A stretch of 64,000 bases of DNA from Arsukibacterium sp. UBA5043 (GCA_002415085.1 DIBV01000001.1:124001-188000); one strand, 5' to 3'; shown: positions 44,852 to 55,588, counted from the stretch's first letter. Notes: generated by a model not told the origin, from the letters alone. Translations and numbers: made by a program.

Positions 44852-46078
44852 TTAGTGCGCTCCTTCTTTATTGCTGCTCTGCTCGTCTGCTGACGCCTGT
44901 TCTGCCAGAATGCTATGCACGTGGCTTAAGTCTTTATCGCCACGGCCGGATAAATTAACTAACAACACCATGGGTTCTGTAGCCTCTGCGGCCATTTTCA
45001 GGGCATGGGCCAGCGCATGGGAGCTCTCCAGCGCCGGAATGATCCCTTCCGCTTTGGCTAAATGCTGGAAGGCAGCTAGCGCTTCATCATCGTTTATTGC
45101 AACATATTCGGCCCGGCCGGTTTGCTGTAAATGGGTGTGTTGCGGACCCACTGCCGGATAATCGAGGCCGGCAGAAACAGAGTATGATTCTTCAATCTGA
45201 CCATCGCTGGTTTGCATAATGGCGGTATAAGCGCCATGTAAAATGCCGTAGCTGCCAGTACTTAACGCCGCGCCATGCTGATGAGTATTAATGCCTTTAC
45301 CGCCCGGTTCAACGCCAATCAGCCTTACCCCGTCTTCTTTAATAAAGTCGGCAAAAATACCAATGGCGTTTGAACCGCCACCGACACAGGCAATAACGGC
45401 ATCGGGTAATTTACCTTCGGCTTTTAAAATTTGTTGTTTAGATTCTTCGCCAATCATCTTTTGAAATTCACGCACTATGGTTGGGAAGGGGTGCGGACCG
45501 GCCGCGGTACCCAGCATATAGTGGCTGGTATCGTAACTGGCTGACCAGTCACGCATGGCCTCATTTACTGCGTCTTTTAAGGTGCCTGAGCCAGCGGTTA
45601 CCGGAATAACGGTTGCGCCCATCAGTTTCATCCGGAACACATTGGGTTGCTGGCGCTCAATATCTTTTGCACCCATATAAATCCGACACTTTAAGCCCAG
45701 CAGTGCGCATGCCAACGCGGTGGCAACGCCATGCTGGCCGGCACCGGTTTCAGCAATCACTTCTTTTTTACCCATCCGCTTGGTCAGCAGCGCCTGGCCA
45801 AGCACCTGATTGGTTTTATGGGCGCCGCCATGTAATAAATCTTCCCTTTTCATATAAATCTTCACCAGGGGGTTAGGTGATAAATTACGGCATAGGGTCA
45901 GCGGAGTAGGCCGGCCGGCATATTCGGTTAGCAGCTGCTGAAATTCAGCGTCAAAAGCCGGATCCTGCAGCGCATCAACAAAGGCTTGTTCCAATTGCTT
46001 TAGCGCAGGCACCAGAAGCTGTGGCACAAACATGCCGCCATACTGGCCAAAATAGGGGTTTAATTTAAGCTCGCTCAT
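44852..46078 (-). CDS. trpB: Tryptophan synthase beta chain
   Basis: TrpB joins indole and serine to tryptophan using PLP. The 408 residues contain the PLP lysine in H-G-G-A-H-K-T-N-Q and the phosphate-binding loop [10 protein letters not shown]. It overlaps the trpCF stop by four bases (46075-46078). Confidence 0.98.
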   Translation of the reverse strand: MSELKLNPYFGQYGGMFVPQLLVPALKQLEQAFVDALQDPAFDAEFQQLLTEYAGRPTPLTLCRNLSPNPLVKIYMKREDLLHGGAHKTNQVLGQALLTKRMGKKEVIAETGAGQHGVATALACALLGLKCRIYMGAKDIERQQPNVFRMKLMGATVIPVTAGSGTLKDAVNEAMRDWSASYDTSHYMLGTAAGPHPFPTIVREFQKMIGEESKQQILKAEGKLPDAVIACVGGGSNAIGIFADFIKEDGVRLIGVEPGGKGINTHQHGAALSTGSYGILHGAYTAIMQTSDGQIEESYSVSAGLDYPAVGPQHTHLQQTGRAEYVAINDDEALAAFQHLAKAEGIIPALESSHALAHALKMAAEATEPMVLLVNLSGRGDKDLSHVHSILAEQASADEQSSNKEGAH

Positions 46079-47565
46079 AATACTACTCTCTGCTCTGTCT
46101 GCTTAGAATGATTTGTTTGCTCAGAAGATAGGGCGCTCCGGCACTGGAACGCGCTTATCGCGCTAAACGCCGCTTGTATTTTAGTACTGTCTTTTATACC
46201 CGGTGCACTTTCCAGGCCTGAATTCAGATCAAGGCCTGCCACGGGCAACGCCAGCGCCTGGCTCACGTTGTCGGGGTTAAGACCGCCGGCCAGCATCACC
46301 GGCAACACCGTCAGCTTTTCCAACGGTTGCTGGACCAGCTGCCAGTTAAATACCTGGCCACTGCCACCGTGAGCTGCCGGATGATAGCTATCCAGCAACA
46401 GCCGGTCTGCCAGTTTGGTAAACTCTGGCAAAGTGTCAGCCACCCGGTAGGCTTTCCAAATCTGACAGCCAACCGGTAAGGCGGATCGCAACGCCTTAAT
46501 ATCCTGATCCGTTTCGCTGCCATGCAACTGTACGGCATGTAACTTAAGCTGTTGCGCTATGGTGGCAATATCGCTGACCGGCGCATCAACAAATACTCCC
46601 ACAAAGTTTAGTGGTGCCGCCTGAACCAGCTCGCTGGCGCGCTCGGGACTAATGTAGCGCTTTGATACCGGGGCAAAGATGAGACCGCCATAATAGGCTC
46701 CTGCCGCATAAGCGGCTTTAACATCTTCTGGTCGGGTCAAACCACATACTTTATGCTCGCCGACAATAAGCTTACGGGCGGCGGAAGCTAAATTCGCTTC
46801 AGCCATCAGCGAACTGCCAACTAAAAATGCGTCTGCAACCGGCTGCAAATAACGAACTTGCTGATTAGTATAAATACCCGACTCTGATACCACGGTAACG
46901 TCATCCGGGATCAGTGCTGCCAGCTTAAAGCTGGTATCAAGATTAGTGCTAAGGTCACGCAGGTTACGATTATTAATGCCAATTAAGTTAGCGCCGAGCG
47001 CCACGGCCCGACGGGTTTCCGCTTCATTGCTTACTTCAGTCAGCACTGTCATATTAAGCTTGGCAGCAAGTTGTGCCAATGACTGGTATACCGCATCAGT
47101 TAACACCGACAACATTAGTAATACCGCGTCGGCACCATACAAACGGCCCAGATATATCTGATAAGGCTCAATGATAAAGTCTTTATGCAGTAGTGGCTTA
47201 TCACTGAGTTGTCGCATTTTCGCCAGATTCTGATAACTACCTTGAAAAAAATGTTCATCGGTAAGTACTGATATGCAATCTGCGAATTGATTGTATACCT
47301 GGCTAATTTCAGCTAAATCAAAATGTTGCCTGATTAATCCTTTTGACGGCGACGCTTTTTTACACTCGAGAATAAAACGGCTGCCAGGTTGCTGTAGTGC
47401 TGCTAAGAAGTCATTATTGCTCGGTACCACCTGCTCAATAAATTGCTCAAGCGGCGTAGCCAGTTGCAAGCCTGCTACTTCTGCTTTTTTATGCTCAATA
47501 ATTTTGGCCAGTACGCCGGTTAACTGGTCGCTGGTCGACGGTTCGCTAATTAGCTGTTCAGCCAT
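46075..47565 (-). CDS. trpCF: Bifunctional indole-3-glycerol-phosphate synthase / phosphoribosylanthranilate isomerase
   Basis: A fused two-barrel enzyme of 496 residues, as in enteric bacteria. The N-terminal TrpC barrel (about 10-265) has E-C-K-K-A-S-P-S and the C-terminal TrpF barrel (about 268-465) has K-V-C-G-L-T-R and G-V-F-V-D-A. The last 30 residues are a low-complexity tail rich in Ser, Gln and Thr. It overlaps trpD by eight bases. Confidence 0.97.
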   Translation of the reverse strand: MAEQLISEPSTSDQLTGVLAKIIEHKKAEVAGLQLATPLEQFIEQVVPSNNDFLAALQQPGSRFILECKKASPSKGLIRQHFDLAEISQVYNQFADCISVLTDEHFFQGSYQNLAKMRQLSDKPLLHKDFIIEPYQIYLGRLYGADAVLLMLSVLTDAVYQSLAQLAAKLNMTVLTEVSNEAETRRAVALGANLIGINNRNLRDLSTNLDTSFKLAALIPDDVTVVSESGIYTNQQVRYLQPVADAFLVGSSLMAEANLASAARKLIVGEHKVCGLTRPEDVKAAYAAGAYYGGLIFAPVSKRYISPERASELVQAAPLNFVGVFVDAPVSDIATIAQQLKLHAVQLHGSETDQDIKALRSALPVGCQIWKAYRVADTLPEFTKLADRLLLDSYHPAAHGGSGQVFNWQLVQQPLEKLTVLPVMLAGGLNPDNVSQALALPVAGLDLNSGLESAPGIKDSTKIQAAFSAISAFQCRSALSSEQTNHSKQTEQRVVL

Positions 47566-48622
47566 GGCTCAACTCCCTGAATGTTTGCAAGGTTTGCATT
47601 GCTTTACCTGCGGCCAGGCATTCGAGCACTGCCCGGGTATTCGTAATAAGATTATCGCCAAGCCCGGCGATTTTCAGCATGGCTGCGACATTCATCGCCA
47701 CTGCCTCGTTATGGGCGGGTTGACCGCTACCGTTTAAAATTGCCACTGTTGCAGCAGCATTGTCAGCAGGAGCACCTCCGGCCAGAGTGCTTAATGGTTT
47801 TTCAGTTAAACCAAAATCGTCAGGACTGAGATTAAACTCGGTTATTTCACCGTCTTTAAGCTGACAGACATAAGTTTTGCCATGCAGCGCTATTTCATCA
47901 CAACCACTGCCATGCACCACCCATGCGGTTTGGGTGCCTAATTGCTGTAAGGCTTCGGCCATGACCCGGCACAGGGCAGGATCATACACCCCCAGCAACT
48001 GAAAATCAGGTGCTGCCGGGTTCACCAGCGGCCCCAGCAAGTTAAACAGCGTACGGCTTTTTAATGCCTGACGTACTGGCATCGCGTGCTTAATACCGGC
48101 ATGGTACATCGGCGCAAATAAAAAGCTGCAGTTGCTGTGTTGCAGGGTATGGGCTGCCTGTTGTGGCGATTGCTGGATATTAATACCCAGCTGCTCCAGC
48201 AGATCAGCTGAGCCAGAGCTGGATGACACACTACGATTGCCATGTTTAATCACCGGCAAGCCCATACAGGCACCAACAATCGCTGCCGTGGTCGAGATGT
48301 TTATGGTATTGCTGCCATCGCCACCAGTACCACAGCAATCAATACTGCCCGCTATTTTTCCCGGGAATGGCAGCGCGGCCTGGCGCAGGGCTTTGGCCGC
48401 GCCAGCGATTTCGGCGGCAGTTTCGCCGCGCATTTTCAGCGCAACCAATAGCGCAGTTAACAGAACCGGCGTTACTTCACCTGAGACGACAGCGGTAAAG
48501 AAGCTTGAGCTCTGGCTCTGGCTTAACGGTTGGCCGCTAAGTGCCTGTTGCACCAGTTTTAGCAAATCGGCCTGCTGTTGCTGCTCATCGGTTGGCAGCG
48601 TTGAGTGTGGTTGGCTGCTCAT
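47558..48622 (-). CDS. trpD: Anthranilate phosphoribosyltransferase
   Basis: TrpD attaches phosphoribose from PRPP to anthranilate. The 354 residues have the G-T-G-G-D-G-S-N-T diphosphate loop (about 97-105) and K-H-G-N-R-S-V-S-S. It is separate from trpG here, unlike the E. coli fusion. Overlaps trpG by four bases. Confidence 0.98.
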   Translation of the reverse strand: MSSQPHSTLPTDEQQQQADLLKLVQQALSGQPLSQSQSSSFFTAVVSGEVTPVLLTALLVALKMRGETAAEIAGAAKALRQAALPFPGKIAGSIDCCGTGGDGSNTINISTTAAIVGACMGLPVIKHGNRSVSSSSGSADLLEQLGINIQQSPQQAAHTLQHSNCSFLFAPMYHAGIKHAMPVRQALKSRTLFNLLGPLVNPAAPDFQLLGVYDPALCRVMAEALQQLGTQTAWVVHGSGCDEIALHGKTYVCQLKDGEITEFNLSPDDFGLTEKPLSTLAGGAPADNAAATVAILNGSGQPAHNEAVAMNVAAMLKIAGLGDNLITNTRAVLECLAAGKAMQTLQTFRELSHG

Positions 48623-49209
48623 GTATCACTCCTTAATAAATAACGGATACTTTGTTGCAATAAAGGTTTGCCCAGAGTGGTCAGGATAGACTCCGGATGA
48701 AACTGAAAACCCAGCATACGTTGTTGCTCATGGATAATGGCCATAGGAATATGCCGGTCCATCCCAATACACGTCAGCGCATTAGGTAATTCCGTTGCCA
48801 TCAGTGAGTGATAGCGTGCTACGGAAAACGGATTGGGCAGGCCGGTAAACACAGGGTGCGGCGCAACATGAATACTGGCAGTTTTGCCATGTACGGTTTC
48901 GCCGGCACGGCCGACAATGCCGCCATAATGTTCGGTGATGGCCTGATGGCCGAGACAAATCCCCAGTACCGGATACATACCCGCGACCCGTTTTAACAGC
49001 GCGGGCATAGAGCCGGCATCCGCTGGTGCGCCTGGACCTGGCGAAAGTACCAGCAGTGCCGGGCCGGTTTCCTGCTGCATTTTTTCAAAAATGTAGTCTG
49101 CAGGCACCGTATTACGGTATAGCTTGATTGCATAACCCAACTGGGCAAACTCATCAACCAGGTTGTAGGTAAAGGAGTCGATATTGTCTAGTAAATACAG
49201 GGTGGTCAT
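48619..49209 (-). CDS. trpG: Anthranilate synthase glutamine amidotransferase subunit
   Basis: TrpG supplies ammonia to TrpE. The 196 residues form a class I glutamine amidotransferase with the nucleophile in L-G-I-C-L-G-H-Q-A and the His/Glu pair in F-Q-F-H-P-E-S. It is 27 bases downstream of trpE. Confidence 0.97.
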   Translation of the reverse strand: MTTLYLLDNIDSFTYNLVDEFAQLGYAIKLYRNTVPADYIFEKMQQETGPALLVLSPGPGAPADAGSMPALLKRVAGMYPVLGICLGHQAITEHYGGIVGRAGETVHGKTASIHVAPHPVFTGLPNPFSVARYHSLMATELPNALTCIGMDRHIPMAIIHEQQRMLGFQFHPESILTTLGKPLLQQSIRYLLRSDT

Positions 49210-49236
49210 AATGCTCTGCTGCTCCTTGCTATCCGG

Positions 49237-50823
49237 TCAATGGCCGGCAGCCATAATGGCGCTAATTACGGCTTGTGCTTTATTACGGGTTTCTTCAGTT
49301 TCCAGCTCGGCCACTGAATCAAATACTACGCCGGCGCCAGCCTGAATATAGGCGCTTTGGTTGGCGACATAGGCTGAGCGGATGACAATGCAGCTGTCAA
49401 AGTCACCGTTGCCGGTTAAATAACCGACTGCGCCGCCATAACTGCCCCGGCGCTGCTGCTCTACCTGGCGAATAAGCTCTGCCGCTTTCACTTTTGGTGC
49501 CCCGACTAAGGTACCCATATTCATGCAAGCCTGATAGGCATGCAGCGCATCCAGCTCTGGTTTCAGGGTGCCAATGACCCGGGAGACCAGGTGCATCACA
49601 TACGAGTAGCGATCCACTTTCAGCAACTCTTTAACGTAACGACTGCCGGCCACGCTAATTCGGGCAACGTCATTGCGGGCTAAATCTACCAGCATTAAAT
49701 GTTCGGCTTTTTCTTTTTCGTCCTGGCGCAGCTCCAGTTCTATGCGGCTGTCTAAATCGCGGTCGATACTGCCATCGGCTTTAAAACCACGGCGGCGGGT
49801 GCCGGCAATGGGATATATTTCTACCTGACGGTTGCTGGCGGTAAATTTCAGCGCAGACTCAGGCGATGCCCCAAACAGTTGAAAGGCCGGATCTTTTAAA
49901 TAAAACATATAAGGGCTGGGGTTTAACTGCTTTAACTTGGCATAGGCCGCCATGGGGTTGGGACAAGGCAGGCTGAAGCAACGTGATGGCACTACCTGAA
50001 ATACATCGCCACTGACAATATGCTCTTTTAACGCTTCTACCTGCAGGCTGAATTCAGCGTCACTGATATCAACCTGTAACTGGCTGTCATCGCCAGGCTT
50101 GCCTGGCGCTAATGCTGATGTATCGGCCAGGCGCTGTTTTAACTGCTCCAATCGTTTACCGATTACAAAGTAGGTGGCAGGGGCATGTTCACCACAAAAC
50201 ACATTGCCAATCAGCTGGCTTTGCTGGCGTTGATGATCCAGCACCAGCAGGGTTTCTGCCAGATAAAACAGATAATCAGGGCACTGGTTGTTGCCATTTC
50301 CAACCTCGGGTAGCTGTTCGACATTTGCTACCATGTCGTAACCTATTACGCCCGCCAGCATGATGGCAAAATTAGCGTCAGGGCTTTCTTTATCGGCATG
50401 GCTGGTTAGCTGGTGTTGTATCACCCTTAACACCGAAAATGGGTTGGGCTGAACTAACCGGCTTACTTCGTCCAATAACGGATCGGGCTGACTGAAACTG
50501 AGCGTTAACGTGGTATTGCTTTGGCTTACTCTGGCTAAATTTGCCAGCTTGTCTGCCAGAAATGGCAGTAAAGTGGTGCCATTCTGACTTAGAGCCGTCA
50601 CATTCACCTGCATGCCATTACATTCAATGCGCAGCGCCGCATCAATCAGCATCAGGCTTTTCAGGTTATCTTTACTGTCTATCTCCGCTGACTCAAGGAG
50701 CACGGCGCCGTTGCTGTCGGCACTTAAACTGGCAAAACTGGCCAATGCATCTGCCTGGTAGGGCACCGGCATGGTGATGCTGGCTACCTCGCCCTGCTGG
50801 TCGGTTATGTGGCTGAAAATCAT
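49237..50823 (-). CDS. trpE: Anthranilate synthase component I
   Basis: TrpE makes anthranilate from chorismate. The 528 residues contain the tryptophan feedback site L-L-E-S near the N-terminus (about 42-45) and the chorismate-binding C-terminal half with I-A-G-T-R-R-R-G, D-L-A-R-N-D-V-A-R and G-A-P-K-V-K-A. It is the first structural gene, 77 bases after the leader peptide stop. Confidence 0.98.
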   Translation of the reverse strand: MIFSHITDQQGEVASITMPVPYQADALASFASLSADSNGAVLLESAEIDSKDNLKSLMLIDAALRIECNGMQVNVTALSQNGTTLLPFLADKLANLARVSQSNTTLTLSFSQPDPLLDEVSRLVQPNPFSVLRVIQHQLTSHADKESPDANFAIMLAGVIGYDMVANVEQLPEVGNGNNQCPDYLFYLAETLLVLDHQRQQSQLIGNVFCGEHAPATYFVIGKRLEQLKQRLADTSALAPGKPGDDSQLQVDISDAEFSLQVEALKEHIVSGDVFQVVPSRCFSLPCPNPMAAYAKLKQLNPSPYMFYLKDPAFQLFGASPESALKFTASNRQVEIYPIAGTRRRGFKADGSIDRDLDSRIELELRQDEKEKAEHLMLVDLARNDVARISVAGSRYVKELLKVDRYSYVMHLVSRVIGTLKPELDALHAYQACMNMGTLVGAPKVKAAELIRQVEQQRRGSYGGAVGYLTGNGDFDSCIVIRSAYVANQSAYIQAGAGVVFDSVAELETEETRNKAQAVISAIMAAGH

Positions 50824-50843
50824 AAAGTTAGTCTCTTAAAATG

Positions 50844-50875
50844 AAAAAACCCGCTTCTTATCAGGAAACGGGCTT
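50844..50875 (-). terminator. trp attenuator terminator
   Basis: On the minus strand CCCGTTTC (50872-50865) pairs with GAAGCGGG (50857-50850), one G-T wobble, followed by a run of six T (50849-50844). The competing antiterminator uses CGGGC of the leader region (minus strand, 50912-50908), which pairs with GCCCG (50873-50869) and so takes apart the terminator stem. Confidence 0.85.
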
Positions 50876-50899
50876 ACGTAATTAAAGCGAATACAACGC

Positions 50900-50965
50900 C
50901 TACACACGCCCGCAGGGTATGTGCCACCACCAGTTAGTCAGGTTAAAGGCTGTTGTAGTTAGCAT
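50900..50965 (-). CDS. trpL: trp operon leader peptide
   Basis: A 21-codon frame beginning MLTTTAFNLTN, with three consecutive Trp codons (TGG TGG TGG, 50932-50924 on the minus strand) and ending H-I-P-C-G-R-V before TAG. When charged tRNA-Trp is scarce the ribosome stalls there, freeing the antiterminator and letting trpE be transcribed. Position between promoter and attenuator, and the WWW run, make the call firm despite the size. Confidence 0.93.
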   Translation of the reverse strand: MLTTTAFNLTNWWWHIPCGRV

Positions 50966-51002
50966 AAAATTTAATCAACGGTTATTACAATAATATGGGC
51001 AC

Positions 51003-51031
51003 ATAAAACCGCGATTTTTGTTGCGGGTCAA
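51003..51031 (-). promoter_or_regulatory. trp operon promoter
   Basis: On the minus strand TTGACC (51031-51026) and TTTTAT (51008-51003) are 17 bases apart, about 40 bases before the leader peptide start. I could not recognise a clear TrpR operator. Confidence 0.6.
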
Positions 51032-51083
51032 GTGCTGTTTTGTTCTAAGTTAGAAATAAAAGCATATAAGTGGCTAGAAGGCC

Positions 51084-51263
51084 TTATTTTGCACCGGTTT
51101 GTTTAAGCTCAGTGAGTTGTTGCCATATTTTTTCGCTTTGCTCGGTTAGATCGGCATATAAGCGCATATCACCATTGCGCTGGGCATGCATTGCCTGCTC
51201 CAGTTTGCTGTCGTAGGCTTTGCGCAATTTTTTTTCAGGGTTTGGTTTTAAAAAGCCGAACAT
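51084..51263 (-). CDS. Small DUF6435/Lacal_2735-type protein
   Basis: A 59-residue protein beginning MFGFLKPNPEKKLRKAYDSK with M-H-A-Q-R-N-G-D-M-R in the middle. Short proteins of this type (M-F-G-x-F-K...K-K-L, A-M-x-A-Q-R-N-G-D-I) are widespread next to housekeeping genes in gammaproteobacteria and have no known role. Helical and charged. It lies upstream of the trp promoter on the same strand. Confidence 0.82.
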   Translation of the reverse strand: MFGFLKPNPEKKLRKAYDSKLEQAMHAQRNGDMRLYADLTEQSEKIWQQLTELKQTGAK

Positions 51264-51453
51264 GCTTGTGCCTCACTTTAGTAATTTACTGCCTGGCCAC
51301 TGGTCCGGGGCGCCACTAACCAGCTGCTGTTTTTTTTACGATGTTACACTTTACGTACGTTTTGCGGTTCTGGTTCATCCGGGGGGGCTGACGGCTGATG
51401 CTTTGCCAAATGGCAGGCCTGTGCGACAATAGCCACCTGATACTGAGGTGCCG

Positions 51454-52290
51454 ATGAAATTTGATTTACATAGCCATACCCATTGCTCTGACGGCGTATT
51501 GTCGCCAGCCGAATTAGTGATGCGAGCGACAGCGCGAGGCGTAAATGCGCTGGCGATCACGGACCATGATACCGTCGCCGGCTTAGCGCCTGCCCAAGCC
51601 GCGATCAGCGAGCAACAGTTGCCGCTGCAGCTGGTTAATGGGGTGGAAATTTCAACCCGCTGGCAACAGCTGGAAATTCATATCGTTGGCCTGAACATTG
51701 ACCCGGACTGCCCATTATTTCTGGAGCGGCTGGCGTTACAACAACAACGGCGGCTGGAACGGGCAGAGGAAATGGCGCGGCGGCTGGAAAAAAGCCAAAT
51801 CCCGGATGTGTTGCCAGCAGTGTTGGCACTTGCCAATGGCGCAGCGCTAACCCGCACACATTTTGCCCGCCATCTGGTTAATATTGGCAAGGCCAGTTCG
51901 ATTAATAATGTGTTTAAAAAATATCTGGGCCGCGGCAAAACCGGTTATGTACCGAGCAACTGGGTAGAAATGGCTGATGCGGTACAATGGATCCATGATG
52001 CCGGCGGCGTTGCTGTGTTGGCGCATCCATTGAAATATCAGCTAACAACAAAGTGGGTAAAGCGTCTGGCCGAGCAGTTTGCTGCTGCCGGCGGTGACGC
52101 AATAGAAATTATTTCACCGCAGCAAACCCCGGTGCAAAAGCGGGAGCTGTGGGCGTTATGTCAGTTACACGGTTTAACGGCATCTGTAGGTTCAGATTTT
52201 CATCAGCAAACCAGCTGGAATGATCTTGGAAAAAACCTATATTTAACAGACGACGTTACGCCGGTTTGGCATAACTGGGCGCTAAACTGA
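51454..52290 (+). CDS. rnm: PHP-domain phosphoesterase RNase AM (YciV)
   Basis: Rnm removes nucleotides from 5' ends of short RNAs and hydrolyses 3',5'-nucleoside bisphosphates. The 278 residues show the PHP metal-site motifs D-L-H-S-H-T-H-C-S-D-G at the start, T-D-H-D-T, L-A-H-P and G-S-D-F-H. The ATG at 51454 has a GAGG site; an in-frame GTG two codons earlier is less likely. In E. coli the homologue lies next to trpL in the same divergent arrangement. Confidence 0.93.
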   Translation: MKFDLHSHTHCSDGVLSPAELVMRATARGVNALAITDHDTVAGLAPAQAAISEQQLPLQLVNGVEISTRWQQLEIHIVGLNIDPDCPLFLERLALQQQRRLERAEEMARRLEKSQIPDVLPAVLALANGAALTRTHFARHLVNIGKASSINNVFKKYLGRGKTGYVPSNWVEMADAVQWIHDAGGVAVLAHPLKYQLTTKWVKRLAEQFAAAGGDAIEIISPQQTPVQKRELWALCQLHGLTASVGSDFHQQTSWNDLGKNLYLTDDVTPVWHNWALN

Positions 52291-52387
52291 GTTAAAAACG
52301 GAGCCGCTGCGCCAGTGCACCGTTTTACCATTAAAATATAATAAAGTGATACTGCCTTGCAGCTTACTAACGATAGAAGAACCAATA

Positions 52388-53008
52388 ATGAGCCAATTTT
52401 TTCATATACACCCGGAGAATCCGCAACAACGTTTGCTAAAACAAGCGGTACAAATTATTAAACAGGGCGGTGTGGTGGTTTACCCTACGGACAGTGGTTA
52501 TGCACTGGGTTGTCACGTTGGTGATAAAAGTGCCATGGACAAAATTACCCAGATACGCCAAATCAGCGGAGATCATCATTTTACCTTGATGTGCCGGGAT
52601 TTATCGGAGTTGTCGGTGTATGCCAAAGTAGAGAATACGGCGTTCCGGCTGATTAAAAACAATACGCCGGGTGCTTATACCTTTATTTTACGTGGCACTA
52701 AAGAAGTGCCGCGACGCCTGCTAAATGATAAGAAAAAGACCATTGGTCTTCGGATCCCGGAAAATAAAATTGCCCTGGCGCTGCTGGCTGAACTGGGAGA
52801 ACCCTTGTTATCGACCAGCCTGATTTTACCCGGCCAGCAATTCGCTGAAGCCGATCCGGATGATATGCGGGCCCAGCTGGAACGCCAGGTCGATTTAATT
52901 ATGCATGGCGGTGTGATTGGTGAAGACCCGACTACGGTGGTGGACTTATCCGAAGAGGGCGCTACTGTGCTGCGTGAAGGCCGTGGTGATCCCACGCCAT
53001 TTCAGTAA
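52388..53008 (+). CDS. yciO: YciO/Sua5-family protein
   Basis: 206 residues of the threonylcarbamoyl-AMP synthase fold: Q-A-V-Q-I-I-K-Q-G-G-V-V-V-Y-P-T-D-S-G-Y is the family's N-terminal signature. YciO is the paralogue of TsaC whose cellular role is less clear. The ATG at 52388 was chosen over a frame from 52346 because it follows AGAAG and gives the usual MSQFF start. It is located between rnm and scpA. Confidence 0.92.
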   Translation: MSQFFHIHPENPQQRLLKQAVQIIKQGGVVVYPTDSGYALGCHVGDKSAMDKITQIRQISGDHHFTLMCRDLSELSVYAKVENTAFRLIKNNTPGAYTFILRGTKEVPRRLLNDKKKTIGLRIPENKIALALLAELGEPLLSTSLILPGQQFAEADPDDMRAQLERQVDLIMHGGVIGEDPTTVVDLSEEGATVLREGRGDPTPFQ

Positions 53009-53014
53009 CCGCAG

Positions 53015-53836
53015 ATGAGCACTCCACCTGGCATTTTAACAGTTCAGCAGCCGTTACCGTTGGCCTTTGTGCGCGGCGAAGCGGTGCATCAGCGACCGGA
53101 TGATTTATATATTCCGCCCGATGCCCTGGAAGTGATGCTGGATGCCTTTGAAGGCCCTCTGGATTTTCTGCTGTATCTTATTCGCAAACATAAATTTGAT
53201 ATTGTCGACTTGCCCGTAAATGAAATTACCCTGCAATATATCGAATATATTAATTTGATGCAGGGGCTTAATTTTGAACTGGCTGCCGAATACCTGGTAA
53301 TGGCAGCCATGTTAGCGGAAATAAAATCTCGTTTACTGCTACCAAAACATACCCGGCACGAAGAGGATGAGCATGATCCCCGGGCTGAGCTTATCCGCCG
53401 GTTGCAGGAGTATGAAGTGTATAAACAGGCGGCAAGCGAACTTGACAGCTTGCCACGTGAGGAACGCGATTATTTTACCGCTCGGGCCGCCCTAGCCGAT
53501 AATTTCAGCCCTTTGGTTATTTTGCCTGAGGTTGAACTGACTGAACTGGTGATGGCGCTGAAAAGCATTATGCAGCGGGCGAAAGATTTTCAGCATCATC
53601 ATATAAAACGCGAGCATTTATCCACTCGTGAACGGATGAGCCGGATTTTAGAGTTATTACAGCAGCGTCAGGGTTATCTGCTATTTGAAGATTGTTTTGA
53701 CCATAGCGAAGGGCGCGAGGGCGTGGTAGTGAGTTTTCTGGCGCTACTGGAGCTGAGCAAGGAAAAAATGGTTGAGCTTACTCAGGTTGAAGCCTATGGC
53801 CAGATCCATATCAAACTTGCCAGGGAGCAAGACTGA
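53015..53836 (+). CDS. scpA: Segregation and condensation protein A
   Basis: ScpA is the kleisin subunit of the Smc-ScpAB condensin. The 273 residues have the N-terminal kleisin segment D-A-F-E-G-P-L-D-F-L-L-Y-L-I (about 43-56) and the C-terminal winged helix. The stop shares one base with the scpB start. No smc gene is in the window. Confidence 0.95.
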   Translation: MSTPPGILTVQQPLPLAFVRGEAVHQRPDDLYIPPDALEVMLDAFEGPLDFLLYLIRKHKFDIVDLPVNEITLQYIEYINLMQGLNFELAAEYLVMAAMLAEIKSRLLLPKHTRHEEDEHDPRAELIRRLQEYEVYKQAASELDSLPREERDYFTARAALADNFSPLVILPEVELTELVMALKSIMQRAKDFQHHHIKREHLSTRERMSRILELLQQRQGYLLFEDCFDHSEGREGVVVSFLALLELSKEKMVELTQVEAYGQIHIKLAREQD

Positions 53837-54420
53837 TGGCTCAGAAAATTAATGATATTCAACTGTTGCAACTGATTGAAGCGGCTATTTTTGCCAGCGA
53901 ACAGGCGCTGAGTGTGGCTGAGCTACAAGCCTCCGTGCTGCAACGTTTTACTGTTAGCAAAAGCCGGATTGATGCTACAATCCGCCAGCTGCAACAAGAC
54001 TACAGCGCCCGCGGTATTGTGCTGCTGGAAACTGCCTCTGGTTTTCGTTTTCAAACCCGGCCTGAACTTAGTGATGATTTAGCCCAGTTGTGGCCAGAAC
54101 GTTCAGCCCGTTATTCACGGGCGGTACTGGAAACACTGGCATTGATTGCCTATAAGCAGCCGTTAACCCGGGGTGAAATTGAAGAGGTGCGCGGTGTAAC
54201 GGTTAGCAGCCAGATTATGCGCACCTTGCTTGACCGCGGCTGGGTAAAAGTCGTTGGCCACAAAGAAGTACCGGGCCGGCCTGGCTTATACGCCACCACC
54301 GCATTGTTTTTAGATTATTTTGGCTTAAAAAGCCTTAGCGATTTGCCGCCATTACCGGAATTTACCGCACTGACGGCCGATCTTCTTCCCACCGTCGAGA
54401 TGACAGGAGAGTTACACTAA
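53836..54420 (+). CDS. scpB: Segregation and condensation protein B
   Basis: ScpB is the dimeric winged-helix partner of ScpA. The 194 residues show two winged helices; [21 protein letters not shown] is the family signature. One-base overlaps with scpA before it and rluB after it indicate coupled translation. Confidence 0.95.
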   Translation: MAQKINDIQLLQLIEAAIFASEQALSVAELQASVLQRFTVSKSRIDATIRQLQQDYSARGIVLLETASGFRFQTRPELSDDLAQLWPERSARYSRAVLETLALIAYKQPLTRGEIEEVRGVTVSSQIMRTLLDRGWVKVVGHKEVPGRPGLYATTALFLDYFGLKSLSDLPPLPEFTALTADLLPTVEMTGELH

Positions 54421-55400
54421 TGAGTGATAAAATCAGCAGCGAAAAACTGCAAAAAGTATTAGCCCGTGCTGGCGTCGGTTCGCGCCGCGAGATGGAAGAA
54501 TGGATTAGCAAAGGCCGGGTAACCGTTGATGGTAAACCGGCCAGCCTCGGGGATCGGGTAACCACCAGCCAAGCGGTAAGAGTTGATGGTCATCCGGTGC
54601 AACTGGCCAGTGAAGAGCAGCAAATTTGTCGGGTACTGGCGTACCATAAGCCGGAAGGCGAAATATGCTCGCGTACTGATCCCGAAGGCCGCCCCACGGT
54701 TTTTTCCCGCTTACCCGCAATTAAAGGTGCGCGCTGGATAGCCATCGGCCGGCTGGATATTAATACCTCTGGTTTACTGTTGTTTACCACCGACGGTGAG
54801 CTTGCCAACCGCTTAATGCACCCGAAATTTGAAGTTGAACGCGAATACGCAGTACGGGTATTTGGCGATATAAACGATGCCATGATCCAGCGTCTGCGTA
54901 CCGGGGTCGAGCTGGAAGACGGCAAAGCCAACTTTAAAAAAATTAAAGCACTGCCGGGCGAGGGCATTAACCGCTGGTTCCATGTGGTGCTAACTGAAGG
55001 TCGTAATCGCGAAGTACGCCGGATGTGGGAGTCACAAGGTGCGGTAGTCAGCCGGCTGATCCGGGTACGCTATGGTGATTTACTGTTGCCAAAACATATT
55101 CCGGCCGGTGGCTACGCCGAATATCCGCTGGACGAAGTGAATTATCTTCGTAAGTTAGTGCATTTAGGGCCGGAAGCGCAAACACTGGTTAAAAGCGAAG
55201 ACCGTACTGAACGTCGTCGTCGTTTGGCCAGTATGAAGCGGGCGGTGCGCAAACATCAAATTGCAGAAAAAACGCCGGCCAAAAAAGCCGAGCCCAAACC
55301 AAAACCTGCCGCCAAGCCTCAACGCGCGCCAGCCAGCAAGGGCAAATCCACTCAGCGCCAGCCAACTGGCAAAAAACCAACCCGCCAGGGGCAAAGCTGA
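54420..55400 (+). CDS. rluB: 23S rRNA pseudouridine(2605) synthase
   Basis: RluB makes pseudouridine 2605 in 23S rRNA. The 326 residues contain an S4 RNA-binding domain (about 6-55), the catalytic Asp in [14 protein letters not shown] (Asp about 111) and a Lys/Pro/Ala-rich basic tail (about 265-326) that is usual for RluB. Confidence 0.94.
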   Translation: MSDKISSEKLQKVLARAGVGSRREMEEWISKGRVTVDGKPASLGDRVTTSQAVRVDGHPVQLASEEQQICRVLAYHKPEGEICSRTDPEGRPTVFSRLPAIKGARWIAIGRLDINTSGLLLFTTDGELANRLMHPKFEVEREYAVRVFGDINDAMIQRLRTGVELEDGKANFKKIKALPGEGINRWFHVVLTEGRNREVRRMWESQGAVVSRLIRVRYGDLLLPKHIPAGGYAEYPLDEVNYLRKLVHLGPEAQTLVKSEDRTERRRRLASMKRAVRKHQIAEKTPAKKAEPKPKPAAKPQRAPASKGKSTQRQPTGKKPTRQGQS

Positions 55401-55427
55401 GTACTGGTTATCGCTTAAATTAACAAT

Positions 55428-55452
55428 AAGGCGCCAAGGCGCCTTTTTTTTA
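55428..55452 (+). terminator. Terminator of scpA-scpB-rluB
   Basis: AAGGCGCC and GGCGCCTT form an 8-base stem with loop AA, followed by eight T. Confidence 0.9.
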
Positions 55453-55588
55453 TATCTCAGTTTTGACGTTGCCGACATGTTGCCTTAGTGGTGAGTGTTT
55501 CGGTAAAATAACCGTTAACTTTTAATTACAAAATATGATAGTGATTTGGGCTACAGTTGGCTTACTAATGGCGAGAGGGGAGTAGCTA

